Of a stretch of DNA of 64,000 bases, positions 25,229-34,387 are shown piece by piece (position 1 is the stretch's first letter; each line of letters begins with the position of its first letter). Source of the stretch: Thermoplasmata archaeon (GTDB taxonomy: Archaea > Thermoplasmatota > Thermoplasmata > Thermoplasmatales > GCA-001856825); assembly GCA_023256475.1 (NCBI GenBank), contig JAGDXP010000012.1, positions 62,001-126,000 of the forward strand, read 5' to 3'. The translations under genes and the position numbers were made by a program. The notes beneath the pieces were generated by a model that was not told the DNA's origin, did no database searches, and saw nothing but the letters and a program-made list of their open reading frames with translations.

Positions 25229-28099
25229 ATGAGTTGGAAAGCTGGGAAGATCTTAGCACTGGTTGCCATTGCCCTGCTCCTGGCAAGTGGCATGTACTAT
25301 ATGGCAGATGCTCAAGTAAAAGGAGCGAGTCAGGTAAGTTTTGCGTTTATAACCATATCAAATAATGTTCCCATAAGCGGATTAATGGTATATTTAGAAT
25401 CCCCTTCTGGTAATGTACTTCAGACAAATTTAAGTTCACCGTCAGTTGAATTTTCAGCATATCCGGGAAATTATATAATATATATTCCCAGCCAGAAGCT
25501 GAATGGTGAGATTTATAATTATGTAACCATGAATATAGATGTTAATAAGTCTGGGGCATACTATAACGGACAGCAATTGAACTACGTTTCCCTGGAAAAG
25601 TTTCCAGTGAACTCAAATATAATAGTCAAAGTAACCAATGGAGTTCCTCAGTCAGTGTATTCTTACCTTACCACTGGACTTCAACTGCCTTCAGTTCAGA
25701 ACGGGAGCACATTTACTATTAGCACAACCAATATCTCCCAGACAGTGTTTGTCCAGTATAATACTGGTTCTGTTGCCTATTACACCGTAGCCATAACACC
25801 AACAGTTGGTAACAACTATCTCAATATAAGCTTAAGCAATTTAAACGGTATTTCTGGATATGTTACGAGCACAAACGGCTCTGTAATCAAGAATTTGCAG
25901 GTCTCAATATACCAGAATGGAATGCTCTTGGGCAGTCAGACTTTTTCCGGTGGATACTTTCTGTTGACAATGCAGCCTGGTTCCTACTATCTTGTTATAT
26001 CAAGCCCAGGATATCTTCCAACTAGCCTGAATGTTAATGTTCTGAGCAACAGTGGAATTTCATTCCAGACGGTTAAACTTACACCGAGCATCATCCCACA
26101 GACTGAGGTGATGACTTTCTCACAGAACTTTAAATCACTCAAGATTCAGGAGTCAATAACTATAACAAATTCAACAATTCTTCTAACTCTCCCGTATTCA
26201 AATGCAGGATCACTATACGACCAGATGAAGCTGTTGAATATGATAAGCAATGGGAAGAGTACAGTCTGGGAGATAATGAATTATTCAATTCCAACTGAGA
26301 CAGTCAGCAATGTACTGTTCAATTCATATTCCTACAATATTGTAAATTATTCATCACAACTAACTCAATCAAATTACGGTGGGCAATATGGATTTACTTT
26401 CACTTATACTGCCTATTATACACAGGCAATTAATGTGTCCAGCACAAACACTCTCCAGATTTATGTGAACAAGAACGGGGTTTCACAGAATTATATAAAT
26501 TACAATTATATTGTTAATATACCATCAGCATATGAGAGGTCTAATATAATCAACCAAACAGTTGCAACTGTTACCGGTTACACAGGTACTATAAGCATTA
26601 GCAATGCAAACTTCAATGGTTGGTTAACAATTAAGTTAAGCCAGAGGGTAAAACCATCCATAACACTGTCCTCATTAATGTTCAGCTGGAGCGGTTATTT
26701 TGAGTCCCCAATTGTAAATAGTTCAAGCAGCAACTTCACATTTGTTGTACCGGCAAATAGAAACTTTACATTAAACGCATCCAATGTTGCGTTTGATAAT
26801 GTGCTTATGGTTGACAATTACATGCAGATGAAATTTAATTGGAGCATAGCGGGTACAACGCTAACTGGATACAATATTACAGATAATTTACCTGCAGGAA
26901 TATATCATTCCACGTTAATGGTTACAGACGTGGGTGGGAATGTAAATGAGACCAATTTCACAATAATTTCCGATGCTAATACTCCTACCTTCTCACTAAC
27001 AGTTGTACAGGAAGGTAAGACAGTATTCAATAAGACCTCCTCCTCATCCGGAACATATGTACTATGGGTAAATCAGACTGCTCCAGTCTATTTCAACGCC
27101 ATTAGGAGTAAAGATATTTTACCAAACGGCCAGAATAGCAACCTGCCACTATTGCTGAATTGGAACTTCACCGGAACAAAGAGAACGGGTTTGAATGTAA
27201 CGTACACCTTTATAAAACCAACCTTTGGATCTAAATTCCTCTACGTGAATGTGACAGTTGAGAATGCAGCAGGTAATACAATAACATGGAATCTGCAAGT
27301 TCATGTTAATGATACAACCCCACCAATAGCTGCATTTACAATTTACAATTCAACGGGTAAGGCTGTTACATCTGCGAAGGAATATGAGATGTTAACATTC
27401 AACGCATCCAAGTCATTCGCTCCGAATGGAGGATACATAGTATCATACAATTGGACTATATATTATGCCAATGGAACAAAGGCTCCAATAAATGTTGCCT
27501 ACAACATGACTAATGTAACAACAAACATGTCTGTGGTAAAAGTATCCTTTATACAGTATGGAACATTTAAGGTCTCACTTGAAGTAACAGATCAGTCAAA
27601 TCACCATTCCTTTGATAATGTGAGCCTCTTTATATCTGCTGTTAGGCCAGAAGTAGAAATATTGAACGTTACATATCCAAAATCCTTTGAGCAGGGATCA
27701 CCTGCTACCCTAAAGCTAGAATTGAAGAACGTTGGATTGCAGAATGCAAGTCAGTATTACATAACGGTGACATTCAACGGAAAAGTAATTGAAAACAAAT
27801 CCTTTACAACTGTAATCGGTCCAAATAAGGTTATAAATGTAACAATTGTGGTCTATCCGCCAAGCTCTGGCCAGTATACCATGGTAATAAAAGTTTATGC
27901 AGTGGGCCAACCAAGCTTTTTCAATACAAATACTCAGGTAACAAAAGCAGTTTCGGTATCTCAGCCTGCATACCTCCTACCTTTGATAATCGCTGTGGTT
28001 GTTATAGCCATTGGTATTTTGGCATATGCTTACTATAGCTTATCTAGGAGGAAGAAAGAAGGCGGAAAAGAAGAAAAGCAAGTAAGAAAACTTAAATAA
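25229..28099 (+). CDS. Large cell-surface protein with Ig-like domains and C-terminal anchor
   Basis: A 956-residue exported protein. A hydrophobic N-terminus (LALVAIALLLASGMYYMADA) acts as signal peptide or anchor. Residues around 210-280 resemble a carboxypeptidase-regulatory-like beta-sandwich (ISGYVTSTNGSVIKN, then GGYFLLTMQPGSYYL). Around 690-810 is a PKD-like domain (TPPIAAFTIYN, SYNWTIYYANG, VSLEVTDQS), and about 815-905 resembles a CARDB module. A final membrane helix (LIIAVVVIAIGILAYAYY) is followed by a basic cytoplasmic tail. It has very many N-x-S/T sites, as in surface glycoproteins of Thermoplasmatales, which lack a cell wall. Adhesion or a structural surface role is likely; it stands alone. 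Confidence 0.85.
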   Translation: MSWKAGKILALVAIALLLASGMYYMADAQVKGASQVSFAFITISNNVPISGLMVYLESPSGNVLQTNLSSPSVEFSAYPGNYIIYIPSQKLNGEIYNYVTMNIDVNKSGAYYNGQQLNYVSLEKFPVNSNIIVKVTNGVPQSVYSYLTTGLQLPSVQNGSTFTISTTNISQTVFVQYNTGSVAYYTVAITPTVGNNYLNISLSNLNGISGYVTSTNGSVIKNLQVSIYQNGMLLGSQTFSGGYFLLTMQPGSYYLVISSPGYLPTSLNVNVLSNSGISFQTVKLTPSIIPQTEVMTFSQNFKSLKIQESITITNSTILLTLPYSNAGSLYDQMKLLNMISNGKSTVWEIMNYSIPTETVSNVLFNSYSYNIVNYSSQLTQSNYGGQYGFTFTYTAYYTQAINVSSTNTLQIYVNKNGVSQNYINYNYIVNIPSAYERSNIINQTVATVTGYTGTISISNANFNGWLTIKLSQRVKPSITLSSLMFSWSGYFESPIVNSSSSNFTFVVPANRNFTLNASNVAFDNVLMVDNYMQMKFNWSIAGTTLTGYNITDNLPAGIYHSTLMVTDVGGNVNETNFTIISDANTPTFSLTVVQEGKTVFNKTSSSSGTYVLWVNQTAPVYFNAIRSKDILPNGQNSNLPLLLNWNFTGTKRTGLNVTYTFIKPTFGSKFLYVNVTVENAAGNTITWNLQVHVNDTTPPIAAFTIYNSTGKAVTSAKEYEMLTFNASKSFAPNGGYIVSYNWTIYYANGTKAPINVAYNMTNVTTNMSVVKVSFIQYGTFKVSLEVTDQSNHHSFDNVSLFISAVRPEVEILNVTYPKSFEQGSPATLKLELKNVGLQNASQYYITVTFNGKVIENKSFTTVIGPNKVINVTIVVYPPSSGQYTMVIKVYAVGQPSFFNTNTQVTKAVSVSQPAYLLPLIIAVVVIAIGILAYAYYSLSRRKKEGGKEEKQVRKLK

Positions 28100-28111
28100 A
28101 TAATTTTTTTA

Positions 28112-29707
28112 TTATAATTTTTCAGTTATTTCTAATCCCAATGTATCCATGGCATCTTTTAATATCAAATTGAACGCCTTAACTATCTCAAGTCTCCTAT
28201 CTCTATTTTCAGGATCTTTTAGAACGGGGCAATCCCTATAAAACTGATTAAATATTGATGCTAATTCGTAGCTGAAGCGTGCCAATTTATCAGGTCTATA
28301 CGATCTACCTGCCTCTTCCAGAATTTCAGTGTACTCACCCATCTTCTTTATCAGCTCTACTTCTCTTTCCACAAATTTATTATCCCCTCTATGAAGGGAT
28401 TCGGTCTTGTTCAAAATGGAGTTACTTCTCGCGTATGAATACATAATAAAGGGTGCGGATTCTCCTTCGAAATTAAGGGCATCTTCCCAGGTGAAGGTTA
28501 TGGGCTTTTCTGGTGAATATCTAATTATATTGTACCTGATTGCCGAATATCCTATTTTGGTTGCAAGGCTCTTTATGGATTCCTCATCAAGATCTGGATG
28601 CCTTTTTTTCACTTCATCTTCAGCCATACGGACGCTCTCTTCCAGAAGGTCCCTTAAATAAATTACATTACCCCTCCTAGTGCTCATCTTGCCTTCTTTT
28701 GTTATAACATAGGAATAGAATATTACCTTTATATTTTCAATTCCCAGCAACTTAAGTACATATGCAAGGTTCTGGAAATGCAATTTATGATCCTCTCCGA
28801 GTACATCCACTGGAACATCAAAATTTTTTGATTTATATATATGATAGGCTATATCTCTTGTGAAATAGAGTGAAGTCCCATTGCTCCTTTTCAAGTATAT
28901 TTTGTCATTGTTATACTCTATGTATTTGGCTCCATTTTCATCTTTCAAGTAGGGTTCCAGTTTGTCTAAGACCATTTTGACGTCCCCATTTAAGATGAAA
29001 TCACTTTCCCAAACAAATCCATCAAATTTTATACCGATTGAATAGAGATCCTTAAGAACATCTTCCAGCAGTTTCTCGAGCTTGGATCTGGTTGCTTTTA
29101 AGAATTCTCTATCTCCTGTTTCTGCCCTTAGCATGTATTCCTCAATTCTCGCTTTATACTGCTCAATATTTTCGTATACCCTCCTATAAGCTTCTGTGTA
29201 TGGCAAATCCGGAAAGATTTCCATACCAATTAATAGGGCTTCCACCTGGGTGCCAATATCATTCATGTAATACTCTACTCTTACATTGTTTCCCAATCTC
29301 CTCAGGATTCTTGCCACGGTATCCCCAATAATTGAATTTCTAGCCCTTCCAATGTGCAGAGGGCCTGTGGGGTTAGCACTGGTATGTTCTATCAGATATT
29401 TAGGCCCTCCTTCAACTTTTTTAAATTCTCCAGAATTTATGAAGTCAAGCACCATCCTTGAATATTTCTCCGGGTTGAAAACGATATTTACAAATTTTCC
29501 AGCTTTTTGGAATCTTATATTTTCATCATTAAGCTTTTCAATATTTTCACTGGGTATGTCCTGTTTTAATTTCTGGGTATCCCATACAAGGTCTCCGAAT
29601 TTTGGATTTGGTTTATAGATTATTAGTGGATCTTTGATCTGTAGCTCTGCAGCTAATTTTTCTATTTTCTCTCTAGCCAGACCTTCAAAAAACTTTCTTG
29701 GATTCAT
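28112..29707 (-). CDS. argS: Arginyl-tRNA synthetase
   Basis: A class I synthetase of 531 residues that charges tRNA-Arg. The HIGH motif is HIGRARNS and the KMSK motif is KMSTRRG. The C-terminal helical domain includes ARFSYELASIFNQFYRDCPV, the DALR-type anticodon-binding element. The frame is open to 29731, but the ATG at 29707 (MNPRKFFEGL) has GGAG seven bases upstream and follows the DUF72 stop, so it is preferred. It converges on the surface protein gene with a T-rich 12-bp gap. Confidence 0.95.
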   Translation of the reverse strand: MNPRKFFEGLAREKIEKLAAELQIKDPLIIYKPNPKFGDLVWDTQKLKQDIPSENIEKLNDENIRFQKAGKFVNIVFNPEKYSRMVLDFINSGEFKKVEGGPKYLIEHTSANPTGPLHIGRARNSIIGDTVARILRRLGNNVRVEYYMNDIGTQVEALLIGMEIFPDLPYTEAYRRVYENIEQYKARIEEYMLRAETGDREFLKATRSKLEKLLEDVLKDLYSIGIKFDGFVWESDFILNGDVKMVLDKLEPYLKDENGAKYIEYNNDKIYLKRSNGTSLYFTRDIAYHIYKSKNFDVPVDVLGEDHKLHFQNLAYVLKLLGIENIKVIFYSYVITKEGKMSTRRGNVIYLRDLLEESVRMAEDEVKKRHPDLDEESIKSLATKIGYSAIRYNIIRYSPEKPITFTWEDALNFEGESAPFIMYSYARSNSILNKTESLHRGDNKFVEREVELIKKMGEYTEILEEAGRSYRPDKLARFSYELASIFNQFYRDCPVLKDPENRDRRLEIVKAFNLILKDAMDTLGLEITEKL

Positions 29708-29711
29708 AAAA

Positions 29712-30575
29712 TTACTCCATCTCCAGGTCAAAAGATGAAAGGTCTCTTTGATTATAACTCTTTTTATCTATGTTTATGCCCAAAAGTCTAGAAAATTCCA
29801 TTGCGTTTATTGCCGCTTTGGCATACGCATGGTTGTTAAAATAAATGAAAATATCCCCATTCATTCTTTTAACCAGATCTACCCATGGCAAAAGCTCTTC
29901 AACATTGTATAAATAATCATATCTGTTCAGTCTCCCGTCCTCAGTTTCATGCTTAAACCAGATATCATAATTTCTTCCATGAAATCTCACGTAAGAAAAG
30001 TCAGCAGTGGGATAATAGAATGGATTAAATAGTGGCGAATCAACGGATACAAAAGCCACATTATGATCATAAAGTACATCTAGGAAACTCTCCAAAATTC
30101 CTGGGACCAAAAAGCCCTTGTTCCTAATTTCCAAGGAATTTCTGTAATTTTTGACATCTAGGGAATCCAAGAAATTGCTGATCCTTTTGATCACTGAAGG
30201 GTCTTTGTCTGGATTTAAGAATGGGGATAGCTGAATCAAAGCGGCACCAAGCTTTCCTTCCTTTCTGAATGGTTCCAATACATTTTTCTGAAATTCAATA
30301 GCTAAGTCTATGGATTTTCCTCCCAATGCGTCCTGAGAATGCGTAATTTCCTGTGGGTATTTGAAAGAGAACACAAAATTATCAACAGCCCTCGCTTTTC
30401 TAATCCATGATATTACCGTATCCCTTTGAGGAAATGAATAAAATGAAGAGTTAATCTCCGTGGTATTAAAAAATCTGGCATAATAATTGAAAAAGTACCT
30501 CTTATCAAGTCTCTCCGGATAAAATTTCCCAACCCAATCGTCATATTGGAAGCCGGAGCACCCAATGTAAATCAT
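29712..30575 (-). CDS. DUF72 family protein
   Basis: A 287-residue TIM-barrel-like protein. YIGCSGFQYDDWVGKFYPE at the N-terminus and NTTEINSSFYSFP are the family signature, and YVRFHGRNYDIWF with IYFNNHAYAKAA completes it. The molecular function of the family is not established. It lies directly before argS with a four-base gap, so the two are probably co-transcribed. Confidence 0.9.
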   Translation of the reverse strand: MIYIGCSGFQYDDWVGKFYPERLDKRYFFNYYARFFNTTEINSSFYSFPQRDTVISWIRKARAVDNFVFSFKYPQEITHSQDALGGKSIDLAIEFQKNVLEPFRKEGKLGAALIQLSPFLNPDKDPSVIKRISNFLDSLDVKNYRNSLEIRNKGFLVPGILESFLDVLYDHNVAFVSVDSPLFNPFYYPTADFSYVRFHGRNYDIWFKHETEDGRLNRYDYLYNVEELLPWVDLVKRMNGDIFIYFNNHAYAKAAINAMEFSRLLGINIDKKSYNQRDLSSFDLEME

Positions 30576-30635
30576 TAATTAGATATCAAATTTAAAAGAT
30601 AATTATTTTATGCATGTCGCATATCTATTAAGGCA

Positions 30636-30869
30636 ATGGGCGATTCAATCATAAATCTGGACAATATGGATCAGGCTCTAGGTTTCAATATAAGAAAGGA
30701 AGTTTACCTATATTTAACTGCAAAAATATTGTTTGATAATGGTAGCGGTGATCCTGATAAACTCCAAAAATATATGAATGAAAGAATTGATATTATCGAA
30801 AATATAGCTAAGGTGAAGAGGCCATTCAGAGTTGTTGAAAACGGAAAAACATTGATGGAGGTGACATAG
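30636..30869 (+). CDS. Hypothetical protein before a CBS-domain gene
   Basis: A 77-residue, mostly helical, charged protein without membrane helices or Cys. No family was recognised. Its stop is directly followed by the ATG of the CBS/zinc-ribbon gene, whose ribosome binding site (GGAGGTGA) lies in its last codons. The tight link suggests co-translation and possibly a complex with the CBS protein. Confidence 0.7.
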   Translation: MGDSIINLDNMDQALGFNIRKEVYLYLTAKILFDNGSGDPDKLQKYMNERIDIIENIAKVKRPFRVVENGKTLMEVT

Positions 30870-31400
30870 ATGAAAGAAATTAAAGTGGAGGAAGTGATGA
30901 CAAGAAATCCAATAATCATTGAAAAAGGATTGAACATAAAGGATGCTGCAGACCTAATGAGAAGGGAAAGGATAGGCTCTCTAATTGTTAGATTAACCGG
31001 TAATGAATATGGAATAATTACTGAAAGAGATATAATATACAAGGTAGTAGCCGAAGGTTTAGATCCAGTATTGACAAAGGTAGAAAGCGTCATGACATAT
31101 CCAATAATAAGTATAAGTCCAAATTTAAATTTGGAAGATGCAGCCAATATTATGTGGAAGCATAGAATCAGGAGACTTCCAGTCATCAGCAATGGAATAA
31201 TAATTGGAATACTTACAGAAAATGATATAATCAGGCTTTCCCCCGGTCTTATAGAAGTGACTAGGGAAGTATTTGAACAAACGCAGCCACTGGTATCCGG
31301 TGTAAGGGGATATTGTGATAAGTGCAGAAAGTATGATGAGAATTTGATATATAAGGCGGGTAAATACTATTGCCAGGAATGCTTCCTTAAATTGGAATAG
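30870..31400 (+). CDS. CBS-pair protein with C-terminal zinc ribbon
   Basis: A 176-residue protein. Two CBS motifs are visible: VEEVMTRNPIIIEKG with GIITERDIIYKV, and VESVMTYPIISISP with GILTENDIIRL. A C-terminal CDKC...CQEC module (about residues 145-170) should bind zinc. CBS pairs usually sense adenine nucleotides or SAM; a zinc ribbon may add nucleic-acid or protein binding. It lies six bases before the TGT gene, in an operon that ends with tRNA-Cys. Confidence 0.9.
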   Translation: MKEIKVEEVMTRNPIIIEKGLNIKDAADLMRRERIGSLIVRLTGNEYGIITERDIIYKVVAEGLDPVLTKVESVMTYPIISISPNLNLEDAANIMWKHRIRRLPVISNGIIIGILTENDIIRLSPGLIEVTREVFEQTQPLVSGVRGYCDKCRKYDENLIYKAGKYYCQECFLKLE

Positions 31401-31406
31401 ATTTCT

Positions 31407-32471
31407 ATGAGTGATAAAATTCTCAAAACAAAGCATGGAGAGGTAGAACTCCCCATATTTATGCCTGTTGCCACAAGGGGTTTTATAAAAGCAATGCCAT
31501 GGAAAAAGGTAAGTGAAATGGGGATCAAGGTGGTAATATCAAACTCAGTTCATCTATCTATCACTCCAGGTCTGGAAAAAATACAAGCCAGAGGAGGAAT
31601 AAATGGCTATACTGGATTTGAAGGTTCTTATTTCACAGATTCAGGAGGATTTCAGATTATAAGAGAGGAACTTGTGGATATTGATGATGAGGGAATAATT
31701 TTTAAGGATAAGAAATCCGGGATCCAGATAAAGGTAACCCCAGAAAGGAGCTCAGAGATTCAGGAAATAATTAATTCGGACGTTGCTATGATGCTTGATG
31801 ATTGTGCACCATATGGATCACCTAGAGAAAGATATGAACTCTCTGTTCTAAGAACATACAATTGGGGGAAGATATTCTTAGAGAGAAAGATCCATGGTCA
31901 GTTGAGATTTTCCATATTCCAGGGAGGATATGATTATGATCTTAGAAAGAAATCTCTGGAACTCATGCTTACTCTCCCCTCTGATGGAATTGCCATAGGG
32001 GGATTAAAAATAGGCGAACCAAAGGAAGTTACCGATAAGATAATTGATTACGTAGTTCCATTGATTCCAGAGGATATGCCCATTTATTTAATGGGCGTTG
32101 GAGACCCATTGTCCATATATGAATATTCTTTAAAGGGAATAGATATATTTGATTCAACTTATCCAACTAGGAATGCAAGACATGGTTATGCATTAACCTC
32201 CAAGGGACCTATAAATCTGAAGGCCGCTAAGTACTCTTTGGATTTTAATCCTATAGAGCAGGGATGTGAATGTGAGGCTTGCAGATATTATCACAGAAGC
32301 GGTCTCAGGGAACTGCTGAAGAGCGAAGATCCACAATTTCATTACCTAGTAACGGTACACAATTTAACATTCATGCAAAACCTAATGAGGGCATTAAGGG
32401 AAAACCCGGATAAGGCAAAAGAAATGGTAAAACATTATGTAAAGGATCCTAATAACCAGATTCAAGGGTAG
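31407..32471 (+). CDS. tgt: tRNA-guanine transglycosylase, bacterial type
   Basis: A 354-residue base-exchange enzyme. The acid/base Asp lies in FTDSGGFQ, the substrate loop in SIFQGGYDYDLR and GGLKIGEP, and the nucleophile Asp in DIFDSTYPTRNARHG. The zinc site is CECEAC plus the His of LVTVHNLTF. These are hallmarks of the bacterial tRNA-guanine34 enzyme. Archaeal ArcTGT is longer, has a PUA domain, and reads DSGSFQ and FDSASYALYA at these places. Bacterial TGT inserts preQ1 at the wobble base for queuosine. Its stop codon lies inside the acceptor stem of tRNA-Cys. Confidence 0.93.
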   Translation: MSDKILKTKHGEVELPIFMPVATRGFIKAMPWKKVSEMGIKVVISNSVHLSITPGLEKIQARGGINGYTGFEGSYFTDSGGFQIIREELVDIDDEGIIFKDKKSGIQIKVTPERSSEIQEIINSDVAMMLDDCAPYGSPRERYELSVLRTYNWGKIFLERKIHGQLRFSIFQGGYDYDLRKKSLELMLTLPSDGIAIGGLKIGEPKEVTDKIIDYVVPLIPEDMPIYLMGVGDPLSIYEYSLKGIDIFDSTYPTRNARHGYALTSKGPINLKAAKYSLDFNPIEQGCECEACRYYHRSGLRELLKSEDPQFHYLVTVHNLTFMQNLMRALRENPDKAKEMVKHYVKDPNNQIQG

Positions 32472-32537
32472 GTGGCAGAGCGGCGATGCGCGGGACTGCA
32501 GATCCCGTTTATTGGGGTTCGAATCCCCACCTACCCT
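32466..32537 (+). tRNA. tRNA-Cys (GCA)
   Basis: A 72-nt cloverleaf. Acceptor GGGTAGG pairs with CCTACCC, the anticodon stem CGGGA/TCCCG holds the loop CTGCAGA with anticodon GCA, and the T arm is TGGGG-TTCGAAT-CCCCA. The discriminator is T, as expected for tRNA-Cys. No intron. The first six bases overlap the last codons of tgt, so the tRNA must be cut from a tgt transcript or has its own promoter inside tgt. Confidence 0.95.
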
Positions 32538-32702
32538 CTTTTGAATATCATCATTATCTGTCGCATGAGAATTGATAATTGTCCGAGAAATTTTTTTAAG
32601 CAGACAGTTCAATGCGATTTAATCATATAGAATTTTGATTAATGAAAAATTATAAATATTTCTACTTGAATAATGAATCGGTAATAAAAATTGCTCTTCA
32701 AA

Positions 32703-33431
32703 ATGTTCCATAAAAATAATTTAGAGTTTCCAGATATGTATGAATTAGTTGATAGATCTTTCCTCCTGGATAGAGAAGCAATAAACTTGATTTCTGCCTA
32801 TAGGGAACTCGAAGAAAGAGAAAGTAATATCAAAGAGAAGATTAAGTTTGATGGAACTGGCAGCCAGGATATGGGTCAAATTTTATCAATCAAGGACAAC
32901 AAGACCAAATTGAAGATATCATTGATGAAACTAAATTATGAGAAGTGGAATATCAGTATTTTTGAAGATAATCAGGATTCTTTAAACATTGAAAATCAAA
33001 TTAATTCAATAAACATCATCTCTAAAGTTTCATCTGTATTCAAAAATAGGGTGCTTCAAGATCTTTATATTCTTGGAGACTTGGGGATTGTTTTGCACAG
33101 GACTTCAAATTTTCTGAGACCTAATTTTACAATTTATGAGGGAAGTAAACCAGTGGGAATAGCCGAGATCAGAGGAGAAGTTGCATCCATGTTTATAAAA
33201 CTTAGATACGGAGATAGGGAGTACGAATTTCAGCAGCCAATCTTAGCCAAACCCGCTTATGTTATTAGCAACGGGCAGCCCATAGGATATATTCAGCATC
33301 CTATGTCCGGCGGTCCAATCCTGGGAAATCTAAATTTACCATATGAGAAGGAATTCATTACGGGGTTCGCAATTCTAAATGTTCTACGTAAGGATTGGAT
33401 TAGAGGAGACGGAATGCCAAATATTATCTGA
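32703..33431 (+). CDS. Hypothetical protein, possibly of scramblase/LURP-like fold
   Basis: A 242-residue soluble protein that I cannot assign with confidence. The N-terminal ~80 residues are helical and charged; the C-terminal part is beta-rich with paired phrases such as IYEGSKPVGIAEIRGE and ISNGQPIGYIQHP. These recall the repeated strands of tubby/LURP-one/scramblase folds, but that is only an impression. The start may be ATG at 32703 or TTG at 32691. It is isolated between tRNA-Cys and truA. Confidence 0.7.
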   Translation: MFHKNNLEFPDMYELVDRSFLLDREAINLISAYRELEERESNIKEKIKFDGTGSQDMGQILSIKDNKTKLKISLMKLNYEKWNISIFEDNQDSLNIENQINSINIISKVSSVFKNRVLQDLYILGDLGIVLHRTSNFLRPNFTIYEGSKPVGIAEIRGEVASMFIKLRYGDREYEFQQPILAKPAYVISNGQPIGYIQHPMSGGPILGNLNLPYEKEFITGFAILNVLRKDWIRGDGMPNII

Positions 33432-33586
33432 ACAAAAATCAAACCAAATTTGATAATACTGGCTACAATTATTTGTTAGAAAAACTTTTAAAACCATCCT
33501 ATCCAGTTAATAGCTCGAATCAATCATATAAATGACGGAAAAGGATAGATTATTCTTCTAAAATCTGAGTTTTCCCTGCCCCTCTC

Positions 33587-33610
33587 AAAGTTATAGAAAT
33601 CTCTAACTTT
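33587..33610. terminator. Hairpin between convergent genes
   Basis: AAAGTTA pairs with TAACTTT around a 10-base loop, ending just before the truA stop codon. Positioned between two convergent genes, it could mark transcript ends for either. T-rich stretches lie nearby, the main termination signal in archaea. Confidence 0.35.
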
Positions 33611-33613
33611 TCT

Positions 33614-34387
33614 TCAAATGAAATTGCTATTAGCGATTTCTGAAATCTCAATTAAAAAATGTTTATCCATTCCATATAACCAAAGAAATTCAATAATTAT
33701 TTCTATTTGAAGATCTACTAATTTATTCGAACTGTATTTTATCATATCAAATGGAAGTATCGTTCTATACAGTATCAAATTTTTACCGCTCCCTTTGTAC
33801 CTGCATTTTGATTCTCCATTTACTATCTTGACCCATTCTTCATCTCTTATCTTTCCTAGCGATCTATTCAGAATGCATTCTGACGAAATTCTAACAAAAT
33901 TCCAAGAAAAGGATCTACCTCTGAATTTCAAAATTGTTCCGAAATCAAAAATCTTAAAATCTATATTCTCCAAATAAACCTTCCTTGCCGAATCCTTTGA
34001 AAATTTCGAATAATCAGATGATAGGAATTCTGAAATTACAGATCTAATCTTCTCCTCAGCAGGTCTCACCCTTGAAATGTAAAGATATTCTTTTGAGAAC
34101 ATACCCCGCAACGGAATATAGGTTTCCGAGGAAGCATATTCCAAAACATAAATGCCTTTAATAGAATTTATTGCATTGCAAAGGCTTTGGCAATCTTCAT
34201 ATTCTGCCTCGATTAAATTTCCTGAGGCTCTAACAAAAGAGTCAGTCCTGGACGAAGCATAAATTTTCTTAATGCCCATCTTATCAGATAATTTCTTAAT
34301 TTCGCCCATAACTGTTCTAAGTCCAGGTTGGTATTGTAGGCCGTGAAAAGATGAATCATAACCTATTTTGATTAAACAAAACCTCAT
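33614..34387 (-). CDS. truA: tRNA pseudouridine synthase A
   Basis: A 257-residue enzyme that makes pseudouridine at positions 38-40 of the tRNA anticodon arm. The catalytic Asp49 lies in YASSRTDSFVRA, with IGYDSSFHGLQYQ and GLRTVMGEI before it. FRGRSFSWNFVR is the family's C-terminal motif. The gene starts inside the last 32 bases of the AGT-endonuclease V gene, on the same strand, so it is probably translated from the same message. The C-terminal ~35 residues are not recognisable. Confidence 0.9.
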   Translation of the reverse strand: MRFCLIKIGYDSSFHGLQYQPGLRTVMGEIKKLSDKMGIKKIYASSRTDSFVRASGNLIEAEYEDCQSLCNAINSIKGIYVLEYASSETYIPLRGMFSKEYLYISRVRPAEEKIRSVISEFLSSDYSKFSKDSARKVYLENIDFKIFDFGTILKFRGRSFSWNFVRISSECILNRSLGKIRDEEWVKIVNGESKCRYKGSGKNLILYRTILPFDMIKYSSNKLVDLQIEIIIEFLWLYGMDKHFLIEISEIANSNFI

